A stretch of DNA of 30,095 nt, from contig CAKTWW010000027.1 of assembly GCA_934630855.1 (NCBI GenBank), forward strand, positions 1 through 30,095, read 5' to 3'. Every line of letters starts with the position of its first letter. The first letter of the stretch is position 1. Below are positions 8,857-15,896 of this stretch, piece by piece. This stretch comes from an uncultured Collinsella sp. (GTDB lineage Bacteria > Actinomycetota > Coriobacteriia > Coriobacteriales > Coriobacteriaceae). The notes beneath the pieces are model-generated. The model was not told the DNA's origin. It did no database searches and saw only the letters and a list, made by a program, of their open reading frames with translations. The position numbers and the translations under genes were made by a program.

Positions 8857-8975
8857 AGCCGCAACTCCCCAAATCAAATTGCTTCGTTGAATAGACACAT
8901 TAGGGAATCTTTGTCTTTTCTTAATTCCACAAATGGGTAATATCTCACACAAAGTACGTGTGAAAGGATCGACCC

Positions 8976-10409
8976 ATGTCGCTTACACAGTCCGCGGAGC
9001 GTGCAGCGCTCAACAAGCTCATCGATTATCTCGACAGCAACCCGCAGGAAAACATCGACAAGATCATGGACCTCATCAACAAGCTGGTTTCCGATCGCGT
9101 GTTCCCCACCCAGCGCGAGGCGTTCACCAACGTCATCAAGAGCCGCGGCAATTGGTACGACTTGATCATGCGCGTATTCAGGCTCAATCCCCAGATGCGC
9201 ACCAGGCTGCTCAAGGCACTCATTGTCGATGGCAACCTGTTGGCATGGCCGGAGCAGGAGAAGAACCGCGAAAAGTACCAATGCAACATCCCGTGGGCTA
9301 TTTTGCTCGACCCAACGAGCGCCTGCAACCTGCATTGCACGGGCTGCTGGGCGGCCGAATACGGCTATAAGCAGAACCTGTCATTTGACGACATCGACTC
9401 CATCGTCACGCAAGGCAAGGCACTGGGCACCCACATCTACATCTACACCGGCGGCGAGCCCCTGGTGCGCAAGCACGACCTGATCAAAATTTGTGAAAAG
9501 CACCAGGACTGCGCGTTCCTCTGTTTTACCAATTCCACGCTCATCGACGAGGCGTTCTGCGACGATATGATTCGCGTGGCAAACTTCGTTCCCGCCATCA
9601 GCGCCGAGGGCAACGAGCACACCACCGACGCCCGCCGTGGCGAGGGCACGTACGCCAAGATCGAGCATGCCATGAGGCTCCTACGCGAGCGCAACCTGCC
9701 GTTTGGCATCTCCACCTGCTGGACCAGCGCCAACGCCGACACCGTTGCCACCGAGGAGAACATGGACTGGATGATCAGCGAGGGTGCGCTCTTCTGCTGG
9801 TACTTCCACTTTATGCCGGTCGGCCGCAACGCGACCTCCGAGCTCATGCCCACACCCGAGCAGCGCGAGCATATGTATCACTTTATCCGCGCGATGCGCG
9901 AGAAGAAGCCGCTGTTTACCCTCGACTTCCAAAACGATGGCGAGTACGTGGGCGGTTGCATCGCCGGCGGCCGTCGCTACCTGCACATCAACGCCGCAGG
10001 CGATGTAGAGCCGTGCGTGTTCATCCACTACTCCAACGCCAACATCCACGACGTGAGCCTGCTCGACGCACTGCGCTCTCCCCTGTTTATGAGGTACTAC
10101 GAGAACATGCCGTTTAACGAAAACTATCTCAAGCCCTGCCCCATGCTCGAAAATCCCGACGTGTTGCCCAAGATGGTCGCCGAGAGCGGCGCCATGAGTA
10201 CCGATCTTATCGAGAAGGAGTCGCCCGAGCAGCTGCGCGAAAAGACCAAGGTGGCGGCCGAGGCCTGGTCGCCAGTCGCCGACCGTATCTGGAACGACCC
10301 CGACGATCCGCTCTACGACAAACGCCATAACGAGGAATCGCAGGGCATGGCCGATAGCGACATACACAAGTTCGAGAAACAGGGCCGTAAGCTCAAGAGC
10401 AACCGCTAG
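8976..10409 (+). CDS. radical SAM protein of unknown function with SPASM-like C-terminal cysteines
   Basis: A 477-residue radical SAM enzyme. C117, C121 and C124 (CNLHCTGC) would bind the 4Fe-4S cluster and SAM, and YTGGEP is the SAM-contact motif. Further cysteines in GGCIAGG, VEPCVFIH and KPCPMLENP resemble a SPASM/Twitch auxiliary-cluster region. About 100 residues precede the catalytic core and form a helical N-terminal domain (NPQENIDKIMDLINKL). The charged C-terminus looks disordered. GAAAGGA lies about 8 nt before ATG. The gene stands alone, with 119 nt upstream and a strong terminator downstream. No precursor peptide or partner enzyme lies beside it, so the substrate is not evident. 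Confidence 0.85.
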   Translation: MSLTQSAERAALNKLIDYLDSNPQENIDKIMDLINKLVSDRVFPTQREAFTNVIKSRGNWYDLIMRVFRLNPQMRTRLLKALIVDGNLLAWPEQEKNREKYQCNIPWAILLDPTSACNLHCTGCWAAEYGYKQNLSFDDIDSIVTQGKALGTHIYIYTGGEPLVRKHDLIKICEKHQDCAFLCFTNSTLIDEAFCDDMIRVANFVPAISAEGNEHTTDARRGEGTYAKIEHAMRLLRERNLPFGISTCWTSANADTVATEENMDWMISEGALFCWYFHFMPVGRNATSELMPTPEQREHMYHFIRAMREKKPLFTLDFQNDGEYVGGCIAGGRRYLHINAAGDVEPCVFIHYSNANIHDVSLLDALRSPLFMRYYENMPFNENYLKPCPMLENPDVLPKMVAESGAMSTDLIEKESPEQLREKTKVAAEAWSPVADRIWNDPDDPLYDKRHNEESQGMADSDIHKFEKQGRKLKSNR

Positions 10410-10436
10410 TCCCCAATAATCCCGCAAGCAGCAAAG

Positions 10437-10484
10437 GCGCGGGCGGTCGTGGAACTCCATCCACGACCGCCCGCGCTTTCTTTT
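10437..10484 (+). terminator. strong terminator of the radical SAM gene
   Basis: A perfect 17-bp stem (10437-10453 with 10460-10476, core GGGCGGTCGTGG) with a 6-nt loop is followed by TTTCTTTT. Confidence 0.95.
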
Positions 10485-10499
10485 GGACGACCCCACCTA

Positions 10500-10566
10500 A
10501 GTTGCGGTGAAATACGGACTGCCTACGCTGCTAGAAGGGCCATTCAGTCCCTATTTCACCGCAACT
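10500..10566. repeat. palindrome with conserved arms, copy 1 (variable 23-nt loop)
   Basis: Arms 10500-10521 and 10545-10566 are complementary at 21 of 22 positions (mismatch at C10515) around a 23-nt loop. The arm pair recurs at 19402-19468 with a loop of the same length but unrelated sequence. It sits between the convergent radical SAM and TetR genes, beside the terminator. Confidence 0.85.
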
Positions 10567-10589
10567 CAGAAGGTCGCAAGGCGTCGGAA

Positions 10590-11201
10590 TTATTCGAAAC
10601 GTGACTCTAGGCTCGAAAGACCGTTGAGCGTCAGGTTGTTGGCAACCTCCGAAATGCGCTCGATGGGCACCGAGCCGTCGGAGAGTGCCCAGGTACGGTA
10701 GATGCCGATAATACCCGAGAGCAAAAACGCCAGGTAGTAGTCGAACATTTCGTCCTTAAGGCCATGGGGCAGCAGGTTGCGCTCGGTGATCTTGCGCTCG
10801 AGCGGCTCGCGCAGGCGCGCCATAAAATCATCGAGCGGGATATTCTCGATCAGCTGGCGATTGAGCATCAAATTGTCGCACAGCGCCTCGTTAATGGTCC
10901 TAAAGAACGTCTCCGCCGCACCGAGGGCACGCTCGCTGGGATTGCCGCCCAGCGAGGCAAGCGTCGACTCCACCGAGTCGACAATCATCTCCACGACATC
11001 CTCGGCAATAGCATCGAGCAGGCCGTCCACCGTGCCAAAGTGCACGTAGAAAGTCTTGCGGTCGACATTGGCCTCGCGCGCGATGGCACTCACCGTAATA
11101 TCGGCCAGGGGCTTTTCCATAAGCAGGCGCTCAAAAGCCGAAAGGATTGCATTGCGGCTCCGGACAATGCGGCGGTCGAGACGCGGTTTCTTGCTGGCCA
11201 T
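10590..11201 (-). CDS. TetR-family transcriptional regulator
   Basis: A 203-residue regulator. The N-terminal TetR helix-turn-helix is clear (ILSAFERLLMEKPLADITVSAIAREANVDRKTFYVHF, about residues 18-55). It is followed by an all-helical ligand and dimer domain with no recognisable ligand signature. The start at 11201 is supported by GAAGGGG about 7 nt upstream; the longer open frame runs through the promoter. A GATAATC/GATTATC inverted repeat (11245-11268) upstream is a candidate auto-operator. The next gene upstream on the same strand is the flippase-like membrane protein, 150 nt away, so the regulator may control it or itself. Confidence 0.88.
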   Translation of the reverse strand: MASKKPRLDRRIVRSRNAILSAFERLLMEKPLADITVSAIAREANVDRKTFYVHFGTVDGLLDAIAEDVVEMIVDSVESTLASLGGNPSERALGAAETFFRTINEALCDNLMLNRQLIENIPLDDFMARLREPLERKITERNLLPHGLKDEMFDYYLAFLLSGIIGIYRTWALSDGSVPIERISEVANNLTLNGLSSLESRFE

Positions 11202-11244
11202 TGACGTGCCCCTTCGTTGTATCGGCATTCCTCTACAAATGAGA

Positions 11245-11268
11245 GATAATCTACGTAAGAGGATTATC
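11245..11268. promoter_or_regulatory. candidate TetR operator
   Basis: GATAATC (11245-11251) and GATTATC (11262-11268) form an inverted repeat with a 10-nt spacer, 44 nt before the TetR start codon. Length and position fit a TetR-family operator. Assignment is by position only. Confidence 0.45.
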
Positions 11269-11351
11269 CTACATACAGCACGGATATGACCGGCACCATA
11301 GAGAATGCACGACTCACCCCGCGTACGGCGACGCCGCGAATGCAAATCTCG

Positions 11352-12653
11352 CTACTTGGAATGTTTCTTCTTGTTGAGTGCCGAAGGGGACACGCGAATA
11401 CCATCGCCCGTCTGGTGCACGTACGCCTTATGCACGTGCTTAGAGGCCACAGAAGGCTTCTGAACGTGCTGGGCGGGATCGACAGCAACCGCATTCGCGG
11501 GATAAGGTTTAGCGGGCGCAGAAGCCGTCTGAGGCTTGCATCCGAGTTTGCGCTTAAAGCGCGCCCAGCGCACGTGGACGCTTTCGGTATGGGTGCTCCT
11601 AAGACCCAGCACGGACGCAGACAAGATGGTCGGTGCGATAAAAGTGATCATGCGCCACAGCAGATAGCCCGCAGTCGAAGCGGAGCCAAAGAAGTGGCCC
11701 AGGAACAACGCGAAACCGCCCTCGGCGCCACCAGTGCCACCGGGCAGCGGCACGGCGGAACTCAGCAGCTGAACAAAGGCGCTGGCGGCCATAACCGAGA
11801 AAAAGTCGACATCGTGCTTGCCAAAGGAAAGCATCAAAAAGTACGGGACCAAGTAGAAAAATGCGAGCTGCATCATGGTGATAACCACGGTGAGCGCCAT
11901 GGACGAGAAGTGTCCGGCCGAACGCTTGAACTTTTCGGAAAACGAATGAATCTCGCCGTCCACAAAGGTGCGCCAGCCCTCGATCTTCGTAGGCGACACG
12001 CCGATGCGCTCGAGCCAATTGATAATGCAATGGGCAACGCGGGTGACGGTTTTGGGCATAAGCGCGACGGCGAAAACGCCGAGCAAGATAAGGCAATGGC
12101 CGCCAAAGCTAAAGACGCACAGCAGCGTCATGTCGCCATAGCGCTCGGCGAAAAACGGCATGCGTGCAAGCAGGAGGATGGCACCCCATGCCACCAGGCC
12201 AAACTGGTAGACGATAAAACGCGTAAACTGCGTCGCGCCGGCCTCGCCCACGTTAAGGCCAGTCCTGGTCAGGCGATAGATCTGCGCCGGCGAGGACCCG
12301 ATCATCATGGGCGTAAGGTTGCCAAAGAAGATGCCGCTCGCCTCGACCGAGATAAGGTCGCGAACACCGACGGGCGACTCGGGATCGACCCATACGGCAA
12401 TAGCGTAGGCGATAATGCCAAAAATCAGGTACGTCAGCATGCACAGGCATGCGACGATGAGCCACGGAGCCTGAACGGTCGCCATGGCGGCCCAGAACTG
12501 GCCCATCTGCCCGGTTACAACCAAATAGACGATGTAGCCCACCAGCACGACGCCGATAAAAATAGCGCCGCGGCGCGCGCCCTTGTTGTCATCGCCGCCC
12601 GAAACCTCAACCTCAACCTGGGGCTTGTGCGTATGCTTAGAGGACTCAACCAT
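11352..12653 (-). CDS. LPG-synthase-type flippase-like membrane protein (UPF0104 family)
   Basis: A 433-residue polytopic membrane protein of the lysylphosphatidylglycerol synthase transmembrane family (PF03706). About seven or eight hydrophobic helices lie between residues 28 and 360, and the hallmark PLPGGTGGAEGGF is near residue 310. It lacks the soluble aminoacyl-transferase domain of full MprF, so it more likely resembles the stand-alone flippase-like proteins than a lipid aminoacylase. Both ends are hydrophilic, and the C-terminus is rich in Lys, His and Pro. AAGGAG lies 5 nt before the ATG. A TACAAT (12687-12692) is a candidate -10 box. The natural lipid substrate is unknown. Confidence 0.85.
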   Translation of the reverse strand: MVESSKHTHKPQVEVEVSGGDDNKGARRGAIFIGVVLVGYIVYLVVTGQMGQFWAAMATVQAPWLIVACLCMLTYLIFGIIAYAIAVWVDPESPVGVRDLISVEASGIFFGNLTPMMIGSSPAQIYRLTRTGLNVGEAGATQFTRFIVYQFGLVAWGAILLLARMPFFAERYGDMTLLCVFSFGGHCLILLGVFAVALMPKTVTRVAHCIINWLERIGVSPTKIEGWRTFVDGEIHSFSEKFKRSAGHFSSMALTVVITMMQLAFFYLVPYFLMLSFGKHDVDFFSVMAASAFVQLLSSAVPLPGGTGGAEGGFALFLGHFFGSASTAGYLLWRMITFIAPTILSASVLGLRSTHTESVHVRWARFKRKLGCKPQTASAPAKPYPANAVAVDPAQHVQKPSVASKHVHKAYVHQTGDGIRVSPSALNKKKHSK

Positions 12654-12781
12654 GAGGCTCCTTCTTAGTTCAGATAAATCTTGCCTATTGTACCCGCAAG
12701 GCGCATAAGCAGAACGTAAAGCATGTATTGCAGTAGGAAAAACAGGGGCCGGTTTTGCGGCCGATCAAGAATCGCGGTAAT

Positions 12782-12811
12782 AAAAAACCCGAACCTCCGA
12801 GGAAGTTCGGG
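12782..12811 (-). terminator. tRNA-Glu operon terminator
   Basis: Read on the minus strand, CCCGAACTTCC pairs with GGAGGTTCGGG and is followed by TTTTTT. It lies 12 nt after the end of the downstream tRNA. Confidence 0.9.
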
Positions 12812-12822
12812 TATCAGATGCT

Positions 12823-12899
12823 TGGTAGCCCGTACCAGATTCGAACTGGTGATCTCCGCCTTGAGAGGGCGGCGTCCTAAACCGCTAGACGAACGGGCC
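12823..12899 (-). tRNA. tRNA-Glu (anticodon CUC), second copy in transcription order
   Basis: The minus strand folds as a full cloverleaf: acceptor GGCCCGT/ACGGGCT, D arm GTCTAGCGGTTTAGGAC, anticodon arm CCGCC-CTCTCAA-GGCGG (anticodon CUC, reading GAG), T arm with GTTCGAATC, and an encoded CCA end. It is identical in sequence to the copy at 12922-12998. Confidence 0.97.
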
Positions 12900-12921
12900 A
12901 TAGGCCTCAGCAGTAAAGAAG

Positions 12922-12998
12922 TGGTAGCCCGTACCAGATTCGAACTGGTGATCTCCGCCTTGAGAGGGCGGCGTCCTAAACCGCTAGACGAACGGGCC
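12922..12998 (-). tRNA. tRNA-Glu (anticodon CUC), first copy in transcription order
   Basis: Same cloverleaf and sequence as the neighbouring copy, with encoded CCA. The two genes are 22 nt apart and are probably cotranscribed from the promoter at 13033-13061. The discriminator base is A, and the first acceptor pair is G-U. Confidence 0.97.
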
Positions 12999-13032
12999 AC
13001 ATGACATCTGCACTGCCGTGCTGCGAGGAAAC

Positions 13033-13061
13033 ATATTACGGGACAAAAAACCCGAGCGCAA
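13033..13061 (-). promoter_or_regulatory. promoter for the tRNA-Glu pair
   Basis: On the minus strand TTGCGC (13056-13061) and TAATAT (13033-13038) are separated by exactly 17 nt. Transcription would start about 28 nt before the first tRNA. Confidence 0.65.
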
Positions 13062-13121
13062 GAAGAAATTCCAAATTCGCCGAAAATTATCGGCAGGTTA
13101 TGGAAACCGCAGGTAGACAGG

Positions 13122-13230
13122 GGTAGCTAATTTGGGACGGGGCTATTTTAGCTGCCCCAGCTGTAAACGCGAACGGTTTGGTTGTTGCTCGGCCGGGGTA
13201 GCTAAAAAGCCCCGTCCTAAATTAGCTACC
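13122..13230. repeat. long palindrome overlapping the 3' end of cca
   Basis: Arms 13122-13158 and 13195-13230 match with two mismatches and one single-base indel (key blocks GGTAGCTAATTT, GGACGGGGC and TTTAGCT) around a 36-nt loop. The right arm contains the cca stop codon (13226-13228). No T-run follows on either strand, so it is not a classical terminator. Confidence 0.8.
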
Positions 13231-14620
13231 TTAGGTTGAGGTGAGCCAGGAGGGCTTCTCGTGTATTGGGGATGTTGTCTTCGATCACGGCGTCGAGGGC
13301 GGCATTGAGCAGCTGGCCCAACTCCGGACCCGGTTTAACGCCGGCGCGGATCAGGTCCCCGCCGTTGATGGCGAGCATTTTGAGCGTATAGGGCTCCCCC
13401 GCCGCCAGCAAATCATGGGCTAGCGAGCGCATCTCCTCGATCGTCTCCACGTAATAGAAGCACGAAGGCGCCTTGCCGAGCGTGTCGGCACGCTTAAGGT
13501 CCATGAGCTCGTCAATCAGGCGGGCCGTGTCGACGCCCTCGCCCGAAAGCGCACGCATCATATTGAGCAGGCAGGAACGCTCAGGACGCAGCGGTTTGTC
13601 GTGATATTTAATCAGCAAGCACACGTCGCGCACCAGATCGTGCGAAAGCGCCAGGCGATCCATGATAACGCGCGCCTTCTTGGCACCAAGCTCGGGATGG
13701 CCGTAGAAATGCCCGCTGCCGGCGTGGTCGACGGTAAAGCACTCGGGCTTGGAAACGTCATGCAAGAACGCAGCCCACATCAGGCTCATCGAAGGTGCGA
13801 CGCCGTCGCACAAAGCCAACTCCCCCGCCACCGTCAGCACGCGGGCGATATGCTCGTACACGTTAAACGCATGGTAGACGCTGCGCTGGTCAAAGCCCCT
13901 GCCCGCAGCAAGCTCGGGCACGGCGGCGCAGATGAGCTCGGGGTAGCGAAGCATTGCATCTCCCCCGTGACCGGTCGAAAGAATGCCCTCGAGCTCGATA
14001 CCTACGCGCTCGCGCGCCACGGCATCGAGCAGCGGCGCGCACTCGGCAAGGGCCAGCTTGGTCTGGGGCTCGATCATAAAGTCCAAGCGGCAGGCAAAAC
14101 GCACCGCGCGCAACATGCGCAGGGCGTCCTCGTTAAACCGGCGCTTGGGATCGCCCACGGCACGAATCAGCTTACGCTCAAGGTCGCCCTGACCGTCGTA
14201 ACGGTCGACAAGGCCGCGCTCGGGATGCCACGCCATAGCATTAACGGTAAAGTCGCGACGCGCCAGGTCGTCCTCGAGCGAAGCCGCGCGCTCCACGCTC
14301 TGAGGGTGACGGCCGTCGGTATAGAAACCATCCAGGCGGTACGTGGTGACCTCGATACGCTCGCCGTCGCAAATAGCCGTGATGCCGCCAAATTTAATGC
14401 CCGACTCCACGACCGCAATGTCAGCGGCCTCAAGCGCGGCCTTGGACTCCTGCCACAGGCCGCTGCAGCACATGTCAACATCGTGGCTGGGGCATCCCAT
14501 CAGTGCGTCGCGTACCCAACCGCCCACGTACCAGGCCTCAAGACCAGCTGCCTCAAGCGCACGCAGCACCCGCAGGGAGGCACCGGTCGGCTGCGTACCG
14601 TTGAGCGAAACATTGCACAT
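13226..14620 (-). CDS. cca: CCA-adding enzyme / tRNA nucleotidyltransferase
   Basis: Adds or repairs the 3' CCA of tRNAs. The 464-residue protein is a class II nucleotidyltransferase: GGWVRDALMG (about 37-46) and HDVDMCC with the metal-binding aspartates, RRDFTVNAMAW, the DLERKLIRAVGDPKRRF segment and EDALRMLRAVRF, which fits the base-selecting EDxxR motif. A C-terminal HD domain follows (AAFLHDVSKPE, near residue 290), as in many bacterial enzymes of this family. GGAGG lies about 8 nt before the ATG. The gene ends inside a long palindrome. The tRNA-Glu genes downstream already encode CCA, so repair is the likely role for them. Confidence 0.92.
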   Translation of the reverse strand: MCNVSLNGTQPTGASLRVLRALEAAGLEAWYVGGWVRDALMGCPSHDVDMCCSGLWQESKAALEAADIAVVESGIKFGGITAICDGERIEVTTYRLDGFYTDGRHPQSVERAASLEDDLARRDFTVNAMAWHPERGLVDRYDGQGDLERKLIRAVGDPKRRFNEDALRMLRAVRFACRLDFMIEPQTKLALAECAPLLDAVARERVGIELEGILSTGHGGDAMLRYPELICAAVPELAAGRGFDQRSVYHAFNVYEHIARVLTVAGELALCDGVAPSMSLMWAAFLHDVSKPECFTVDHAGSGHFYGHPELGAKKARVIMDRLALSHDLVRDVCLLIKYHDKPLRPERSCLLNMMRALSGEGVDTARLIDELMDLKRADTLGKAPSCFYYVETIEEMRSLAHDLLAAGEPYTLKMLAINGGDLIRAGVKPGPELGQLLNAALDAVIEDNIPNTREALLAHLNLR

Positions 14621-14714
14621 ACCTATGGCCTCCTGCGCCTATCAAATTGGCTTTCGATTGCATCTGCCAGAAGTCTAGCAAGAAACAGGCTCCCCTGCAC
14701 ACGCAAGTCCGATA

Positions 14715-14752
14715 AACAAAAACGCATCCGCCCTGTTCCCAAGACGGATGCG
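14715..14752 (-). terminator. terminator of the first fruK paralogue
   Basis: On the minus strand CGCATCCG (14745-14752) pairs with CGGATGCG (14723-14730), followed by TTTTTGTTT. It ends the 14777-15709 transcript before cca. Confidence 0.88.
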
Positions 14753-14776
14753 AACTACTCCAGTGCTATGCCTAAG

Positions 14777-15709
14777 CTAGCAGACCTGACGGATGGCGAT
14801 GCCCTTCTTGTACTCCTCGACCTTGGCAAAGTCGCCCAGGCCCGGGCACTCGACCACGTTGGCGCCGGTGGCCATCGACAGGCGCAGGGCGTCCTCGACG
14901 CGCTCGGGGGCGTCGTGCCACACGGACAGGAAGGCGGCCAGCGAGGAATCACCGGCGCAGACCGTCGACAGCAGGTTGACCTCGAAATCGCGCTTGGCAA
15001 ACCAGATGTGCTCACCGTTGGAGAAGTACGCGCCGGCACCGCCCAGGGTCAGCAGCACGTTCTTAGCGCCCTTGGCGTGAAGCTCGGCCATAGCAGCCTT
15101 AACGGACTCATCGTCGCCACCGCTCACCTTAATGCCAAAGATGTCGAGCAGCTCGTCGTCGTTGGGCTTGATCAGCAGCGGCTCCATGGCAATGAGATCG
15201 GCAAGCTGATGACTGGAGATATCGAGCACGAACTCGGCACCCTTGGCCTTAACGCGGCGCAGGACCTCGGCCAGGAAGCCCTCGGAGGTGTTGGGGGGCA
15301 GCGAGCCGCTGATGACCAGGCAGGTCATGTCGTCGAGCGAATCGATGAGCTCAAACATCTCCTGCTCGTTGGCGTCATTGATGGCAGCGCCGGCGTTGAC
15401 CATGTTGTACTCGGTGTCGGGGCCGGCGTTGAGGAACACGTTGACGCGCGTGATGCCGTCGGTCCACACGGGCTTGACGGGCACGCCCAGAGCCTCGGCA
15501 CCCTTAACGATAAACTCGCCCGAGAAGCCGGCGAAGAAGCCCAGGATCGTGGTGTCGACACCGTAGTGGTCGAGGGTAAACGAGACGTTGAGACCCTTGC
15601 CGTTGGGCGTGTAGACCGCATTACGGGTACGAGTGACGGTATTGGAGGTGAGGCCGTCGCAGGAAATGTTGTAGTCAATAGCGGGATTTGCAGTGAGCGT
15701 GTAAATCAT
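14777..15709 (-). CDS. fruK: 1-phosphofructokinase family sugar kinase, paralogue 1
   Basis: A 310-residue PfkB-family kinase, expected to phosphorylate fructose-1-phosphate to fructose-1,6-bisphosphate. N-terminal YTLTANPAIDY and NGKGLNVS are the FruK/LacC substrate-site motifs, and ISGSLPP and LLIKPNDDEL are also family landmarks. The C-terminal anion-hole motif reads CAGDSSLAAF, with Cys where most relatives have Gly, but the catalytic Asp is present. ATG 15709 is preferred over the GTG five codons upstream because AAAGGA then lies 6 nt before it. It has its own promoter and terminator. It could instead act on tagatose-6-phosphate; the fructose PTS context favours FruK. Confidence 0.85.
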   Translation of the reverse strand: MIYTLTANPAIDYNISCDGLTSNTVTRTRNAVYTPNGKGLNVSFTLDHYGVDTTILGFFAGFSGEFIVKGAEALGVPVKPVWTDGITRVNVFLNAGPDTEYNMVNAGAAINDANEQEMFELIDSLDDMTCLVISGSLPPNTSEGFLAEVLRRVKAKGAEFVLDISSHQLADLIAMEPLLIKPNDDELLDIFGIKVSGGDDESVKAAMAELHAKGAKNVLLTLGGAGAYFSNGEHIWFAKRDFEVNLLSTVCAGDSSLAAFLSVWHDAPERVEDALRLSMATGANVVECPGLGDFAKVEEYKKGIAIRQVC

Positions 15710-15743
15710 GAATGTTCCTTTCACGAGGTAACATGTTGATGAA

Positions 15744-15749
15744 ATTATA
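15744..15749 (-). promoter_or_regulatory. -10 box for fruK paralogue 1
   Basis: A perfect TATAAT on the minus strand, 34 nt before the start codon. No good -35 hexamer is seen at 17 nt, which would fit an activator-dependent promoter. Two CGGTGAA motifs lie upstream at 15781 and 15799. Confidence 0.55.
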
Positions 15750-15780
15750 TTCCACGCTTCGCCAAAAGGCTATAACAACT

Positions 15781-15807
15781 CGGTGAACGGTGTGGAAGCG
15801 GTGAAGG
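15781..15807. promoter_or_regulatory. paired CGGTGAA motifs upstream of fruK paralogue 1
   Basis: CGGTGAACGG (15781-15790) and CGGTGAAGG (15799-15807) are direct repeats 18 nt apart, just upstream of the expected -35 region. Closely similar CGGTGAAAGG and AGGTGAAAGT occur in the fruA/rpiR intergenic region. Confidence 0.35.
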
Positions 15808-15834
15808 ATGGCGGGCAACCCACTCCCCTTCAAC

Positions 15835-15870
15835 AAAAAAAACGGCGCCCCGGACAAACCGGGACACCGC
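15835..15870 (-). terminator. terminator of the ptsH-ptsI-fruK2 run
   Basis: On the minus strand GTCCCGG pairs with TCCGGGG within a GCGGTG/CGCCG-extended stem, followed by eight T residues. It separates the two fruK paralogues into different transcripts. Confidence 0.9.
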
Positions 15871-15896
15871 ATGCGCACGAATATGACGAGATTCGA

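Noticed and set aside
10500..10566. Considered as the start of a CRISPR array, because conserved repeats flank a fixed-length variable segment
   Set aside because: Each site has a single unit with inverted, not direct, repeats, and there are no cas genes in the window.
11286..12668. 460-codon open frame on the + strand across the flippase-like gene
   Set aside because: It is antisense to a protein with clear membrane helices and the PLPGGTGGAEGGF motif. Its Arg/His/Gly-rich composition is non-native.
12665..13000. Small open frames with duplicated segments (ARSSSGLGRRPLKAEITSSNLVRAT type)
   Set aside because: These are translations of the two identical tRNA-Glu genes, a well-known annotation artefact.
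13601..15739. 712-codon open frame on the + strand across cca and fruK
   Set aside because: It runs antisense through two well-supported genes and their intergenic gap, has no ribosome binding site and no recognisable domain. High-GC codon bias keeps antisense frames open.
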